From the NCBI RefSeq assembly GCF_049615385.1, contig NZ_JBMZFL010000010.1: a stretch of DNA of 64,000 nt; one strand, written 5' to 3'. The translations under genes were made by a program, and so were the position numbers. The notes beneath the pieces were generated by a model. The model was not told the origin of the DNA and did no database searches. It saw only the letters and a program-made list of their open reading frames with translations. Shown here in pieces: positions 60,877-64,000 of this stretch (position 1 is its first letter; every line of letters begins with the position of its first letter). Source of the DNA: Aequoribacter sp049615385. GTDB taxonomy: Bacteria; Pseudomonadota; Gammaproteobacteria; Pseudomonadales; Halieaceae.

Positions 60877-62406
60877 ATGGGTAATTCTACACCGGTTATT
60901 GTGGGTGTTGGGCAAATTGTGGAGCGTTTGGATGCCACAGTTTACGAGGGTTTAACAGCCGTTGAACTTGCTGCGAGAGCGGTGGAGTTAGCCATTGCGG
61001 ATGCCGGCGCCGACATTATTTCCAACCTTGACGCCATGACCGTTATTCGCACCTTTCCGGACTCTGTTCCTAAGGCTGTCCAGCCTGTATTGGCACCCTT
61101 TGGGTGGCCCGATAATTTCGCTGGGTGTATTGCTGATCGACTGAACATCTCTGGTGCTGAGGTCAATCACTCGGGGGCCTGTGGTAACGAGCCACAAAAA
61201 TGGGTGGGTATCTATGGGTCACGTATTGCCGCGGGCGAGATCCACGCCGCCGTCATTTGTGGTGCTGAAGCGATTGCTACCATGCGCAAGGCCAAAGCGG
61301 ACGGGCAATCTTGGGACTGGACTCAGCACAGCGATTACAGGGTGAATGATCCTGGCATGAATACCGATTTTATGACCGAAACCGAATTACAGCGCCACGG
61401 TGGTGCTGTGCCTGTGTCGGTTTACCCTTTGCTCGAACAGGCCCGCAGGTTACGTTTAGGACTCTCGCCCGAGGAGTACGCTCTGCAAATGGGTGAGCTG
61501 TTTGCGCCGTTCACTGAAGTTGCGGCCAAAAACCCTTATGCGATGAGTCGAAAAACGCTGACTGCAGAAGATATTGCCGCCATTACCGATAGCAACCGCA
61601 TGGTAGGTGACCCGCATCCCAAAAGTGTTGTGGCAAGGGACTGGGTGAATCAGGGTGCCGCGGTGGTGATAGTGTCAAGCGCGCTTGCCGATTCGTTAGG
61701 TATTGCTGACGATAAGCGGGTGTATGTCCATGGCTACGCCGATACCGTTGAGAAGGTCGTACTGGAACGTCCCGATTTAGGCGTAAGTCCCGCCATGCAC
61801 AGTGCGTACGACATCGCACTGGCGGCCGCTGGAAAGACCTTTTCGGATATGCGCTACGCAGACTGTTATAGCTGCTTCCCAATCGCGGTATTCAACGCTT
61901 TGGATCATTTCGGATTGCCGCCCAAAGGCGATGTGCCTTATACCCTAACCGGTGGGCTCCCCTATTTTGGAGGTCCCGGCAATAACTACTCGATGCACGG
62001 TATTGCTGAGGCGGTAGCGTGCGCTCGTGCAGATCGTGGAGCCTTTGCCCTGGTGGGCGCCAATGGGGGGTACATGTCAAAGCACTCGGTCGGTATTTAT
62101 TCAACGGAACCCTGCGGTTGGCCCGAGAACAGCAACAGCCGTGCCCAGACAGAACTTGATGCCATTGGGTCTGTGTCACTGGATCTGGAGCCCACTGGTC
62201 AATACCAACTAGAAACTTACACGGTGATTTACAGAGGTGATCAACCCCAAGTCGCCATTGCGATTGGTCGAAGCGCGGCAACAGGACATCGGGCGATTGC
62301 CGTATCGCCAGATCCTGACGTGATGCAAAGAATGGGTGAACTAGCGCTGGGCGCTCAGATCGCAGTAAAGGCGGGTCAACCGGTCAACACGTTCTCTCTT
62401 GTGTGA
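60877..62406 (+). CDS. Thiolase-superfamily acetyl-CoA acetyltransferase-like protein
   Basis: The 509-residue thiolase-fold protein starts with PVIVGVGQIVERLD and has the paired alpha/beta repeats typical of thiolases. The nucleophile region reads NHSGACGNEPQKWV rather than the standard CSSG motif. LTGGLPYFGGPGNNYSMHGIAEAV is the C-terminal His-containing motif of the subgroup. It is longer than biosynthetic thiolases (about 390). It heads a run of CoA-ester genes (two thioesterases and DUF2889), so it probably cleaves or forms a 3-ketoacyl-CoA in a side-chain or cyclic-compound degradation path. The substrate is unknown. Confidence 0.82.
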   Translation: MGNSTPVIVGVGQIVERLDATVYEGLTAVELAARAVELAIADAGADIISNLDAMTVIRTFPDSVPKAVQPVLAPFGWPDNFAGCIADRLNISGAEVNHSGACGNEPQKWVGIYGSRIAAGEIHAAVICGAEAIATMRKAKADGQSWDWTQHSDYRVNDPGMNTDFMTETELQRHGGAVPVSVYPLLEQARRLRLGLSPEEYALQMGELFAPFTEVAAKNPYAMSRKTLTAEDIAAITDSNRMVGDPHPKSVVARDWVNQGAAVVIVSSALADSLGIADDKRVYVHGYADTVEKVVLERPDLGVSPAMHSAYDIALAAAGKTFSDMRYADCYSCFPIAVFNALDHFGLPPKGDVPYTLTGGLPYFGGPGNNYSMHGIAEAVACARADRGAFALVGANGGYMSKHSVGIYSTEPCGWPENSNSRAQTELDAIGSVSLDLEPTGQYQLETYTVIYRGDQPQVAIAIGRSAATGHRAIAVSPDPDVMQRMGELALGAQIAVKAGQPVNTFSLV

Positions 62407-62483
62407 CAGTGTGTCCAAAGTAATGCGGTAGGGTTTGACTCGCCGAGTTGTTAGAGTGGGGCTTTGATTGTGAGTTGTAGTGT

Positions 62484-62930
62484 ATGAGTAACCATGTGAT
62501 CCCTGAAGGGTTTGTGCGCTGTGCTTTCGAAGTGCCCGTGCCGTTTATTGATAATTTAGAAGTGTATTATCGCGAGCACGCGGATAGCGTGGATATCGGC
62601 GCTTGGGTATTAGACGACTATCGTAATGGCGGACCGATGGCACATGGTGGTTTTTTAATGACTCTAGGTGACATCGCAACGGGGCACGCTGTGACTATGC
62701 GTAAAGGCGTTAACCGTTTCAGTGTCCACGTAAGCTTTAACATGAATTTTTACACCGGTGTGCCGGTAGGATCGTGGATTGAAGTGCGCGCTAAAGTCAC
62801 CAAAGAAGGGCGAGAGCTGGTGTTCTCGACCTGTGATTACGTGGTTGATGGGCAAGTGGTGGGGCACGCAGATGCCGTCATGAAGTCGGCTGAGATACGC
62901 CGCGGAACGCAACCGGTAAGGGATGCATAA
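62484..62930 (+). CDS. PaaI-like hotdog thioesterase
   Basis: The 148-residue single hotdog-domain protein has YRNGGPMAHGGFLMTLGDIATGHAV, the PaaI-type active site region with Asp in place, and SVHVSFNMNFYTGVPVG on the central strands. It would hydrolyse an acyl-CoA. It is followed by a second thioesterase that starts one or a few bases around its stop, so both are in one operon. Confidence 0.88.
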   Translation: MSNHVIPEGFVRCAFEVPVPFIDNLEVYYREHADSVDIGAWVLDDYRNGGPMAHGGFLMTLGDIATGHAVTMRKGVNRFSVHVSFNMNFYTGVPVGSWIEVRAKVTKEGRELVFSTCDYVVDGQVVGHADAVMKSAEIRRGTQPVRDA

Positions 62931-62931
62931 G

Positions 62932-63396
62932 ATGCGACATCAGAAATTTCAATGTGAGCTGCATCGCTATCCGTTTACTACCCAAATGAGCACTCGCTAT
63001 GGCGACTGTGATGTCATGGGCCACATCAACAACGTCGCCTATGCTCGGTTGTTTGAAGAGTCGAGAATACGATTCGGTTTGGCCTTGCATGAGACAGACA
63101 ACTTACGTCACTTTGGGCGCCGGGATCGCTTGATGTTGGTTGCGACCCACATATTCTACTTAGCGGAGATGAATTACCCGTCGGATGTCACGGTGGGTGT
63201 TGGCGTCATGCGCATTGGCTCGAGTTCGTATACGCTGAGTTGCGCGATGTTTAATGAACAGGGCGCTTGCGTGGCCGTCAATCAATCGACGATTGCCAAT
63301 GGTGAAAATGGTAAAAGTGCTCCGATGAGTGAGGCGTTGCGCCAGGCGGCCGCTCAATTTTTAATGAATCTTGAGGGTGTTGAGGTTCAAGAGTGA
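62932..63396 (+). CDS. 4-hydroxybenzoyl-CoA thioesterase-type protein (YbgC-like)
   Basis: The 154-residue hotdog protein has the signature MSTRYGDCDVMGHINNVAYA, with the catalytic Asp in DCD and the HxNN segment of 4HBT/YbgC enzymes. ATG 62932 has AAGGG nine bases upstream; ATG 62923 is too close to that site. Its stop overlaps the GTG of the next gene. Substrate may be a short or aromatic acyl-CoA. Confidence 0.87.
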   Translation: MRHQKFQCELHRYPFTTQMSTRYGDCDVMGHINNVAYARLFEESRIRFGLALHETDNLRHFGRRDRLMLVATHIFYLAEMNYPSDVTVGVGVMRIGSSSYTLSCAMFNEQGACVAVNQSTIANGENGKSAPMSEALRQAAAQFLMNLEGVEVQE

Positions 63397-64000
63397 AACA
63401 ACTGCCCGCGCCTTATGGGCACAGCCCTTTACGCCGCCCCAATTCGGTAAGGCGAACCACCCACATCGATATGACATGGCCGGATGGTGAAGATCGCCCT
63501 ATGCAATTTGTAGGCTGTGGGCGCGACATACTAACCAAAGAGCAAGACCACCCGATACAAGTGCTGGTGCAAGACGACTTCACGGCGAGCGTCACCATGG
63601 ATCGAAAGATAGTGTCGATTGAGTCACCCTGTCATCGCTGCGATGTCAGTGCTCTTACAGGGTTCACCGGCGGCGCTTACTTGCGAGCGGTCTTGCAAGA
63701 GCGCTTTCCAGACGAGCGCGAAGCGGGCACGCCACTGTATTTATTGCTCGATGACTTGTCTGGCGCCAGTTTGATTGCGGGTTGGGCGTTTACTCAACGT
63801 CCGGGCTATGTGGACGATTTTAATATTCAGGTGGTTGAAGACACCGCGTTAAGGCAAACAATGATGAATGTTTGCTTGGGTTTTGCAGAGGGTTCGACCT
63901 CGTTATCGGGTGAGTTAGGCAGTACCACCAGCGAACGGTGTGCAGTAGTAAAGTCTTTAGTGAACCCTGAAGACCCTGATGGATGGCCTGTAATGGCCGA
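63393..64000 (+). CDS. DUF2889 protein, partial (runs off the window)
   Basis: An open frame from GTG 63393 (overlapping the previous stop as GTGA) to the window end, 202 codons so far. The N-terminus PYGHSPLRRPNSVRRTTHID, then MTWPD, matches the DUF2889 family start, and SIESPCHRCDVSALTGFTGG is also family-like. Family members are about 200-280 residues, so the missing part is probably short. The function is unknown. It is often found near CoA-ester and steroid/terpenoid degradation genes, consistent with this operon. Confidence 0.75.
   Translation, partial: MKQLPAPYGHSPLRRPNSVRRTTHIDMTWPDGEDRPMQFVGCGRDILTKEQDHPIQVLVQDDFTASVTMDRKIVSIESPCHRCDVSALTGFTGGAYLRAVLQERFPDEREAGTPLYLLLDDLSGASLIAGWAFTQRPGYVDDFNIQVVEDTALRQTMMNVCLGFAEGSTSLSGELGSTTSERCAVVKSLVNPEDPDGWPVMA

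Overview
The window looks like the chromosome of a heterotrophic marine gammaproteobacterium, probably of the OMG/Cellvibrionales type (Halieaceae, Spongiibacteraceae, Porticoccaceae or a relative). This placement is an inference from gene content: large TonB-dependent receptors, a laminarin-type glucan locus, an iscR-led SUF operon, an OxyR/AhpCF module of the E. coli type, and the carboxyspermidine route to polyamines. No rRNA or other strong taxonomic marker is present. Genes are dense, on both strands, and mostly housekeeping or catabolic.

Layout. 1-540: a tRNA-Ser(GCT) gene inside a mosaic of partial duplications, structured repeats and a long perfect palindrome. 541-2947: a VIT-family transporter, a glutathione-S-transferase-like protein and a small membrane protein. 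3205-12850: a compact beta-glucan locus (GH16 lipoprotein, TonB receptor, GH3 glucosidase). 12961-16964: dienelactone hydrolase, AraC and TetR regulators, nitronate monooxygenase and an Lrp regulator. 17093-24425: indolepyruvate ferredoxin oxidoreductase, small conserved proteins, a class II aldolase-like protein and a malonyl-CoA-synthetase-like ligase preceded by a gene remnant. 24473-27769: ahpF, ahpC and divergent oxyR. 27798-36700: Ntn-hydrolase acylase lipoprotein, bactofilin, methyltransferase-like protein, HAD phosphatase, diguanylate cyclase, DUF885 peptidase-like lipoprotein and acyl-CoA ligase. 36883-43870: iscR-sufBCDS-sufA-sufT-sufE-HIT. 43915-48245: nspC, carboxynorspermidine synthase and speA.

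48568-49534 is an accessory pocket: tRNA-Arg(ACG), its terminator, a second copy of the structured repeat, a partial duplication of the terminator region and a type II toxin-antitoxin pair. 49584-52662: acyl-CoA ligase, YgjP-like metalloprotease and S1/P1 nuclease. 52818-55745: glycine-zipper protein, PepSY-like protein, response regulator and histidine kinase, behind an 11-bp-phased direct repeat. 55733-60574: pxpB and pxpC separated by a TonB receptor. 60877-64000: a CoA-ester cluster (thiolase-like, two hotdog thioesterases, DUF2889).

The most unusual signal is a family of about 95-100 nt structured elements at both tRNA loci. The two clear copies share an invariant core and loop, while two flanking stems differ in sequence yet keep full pairing. 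Both copies are accompanied by direct duplication of the adjoining tRNA or terminator sequence. I do not recognise this element as a named family.
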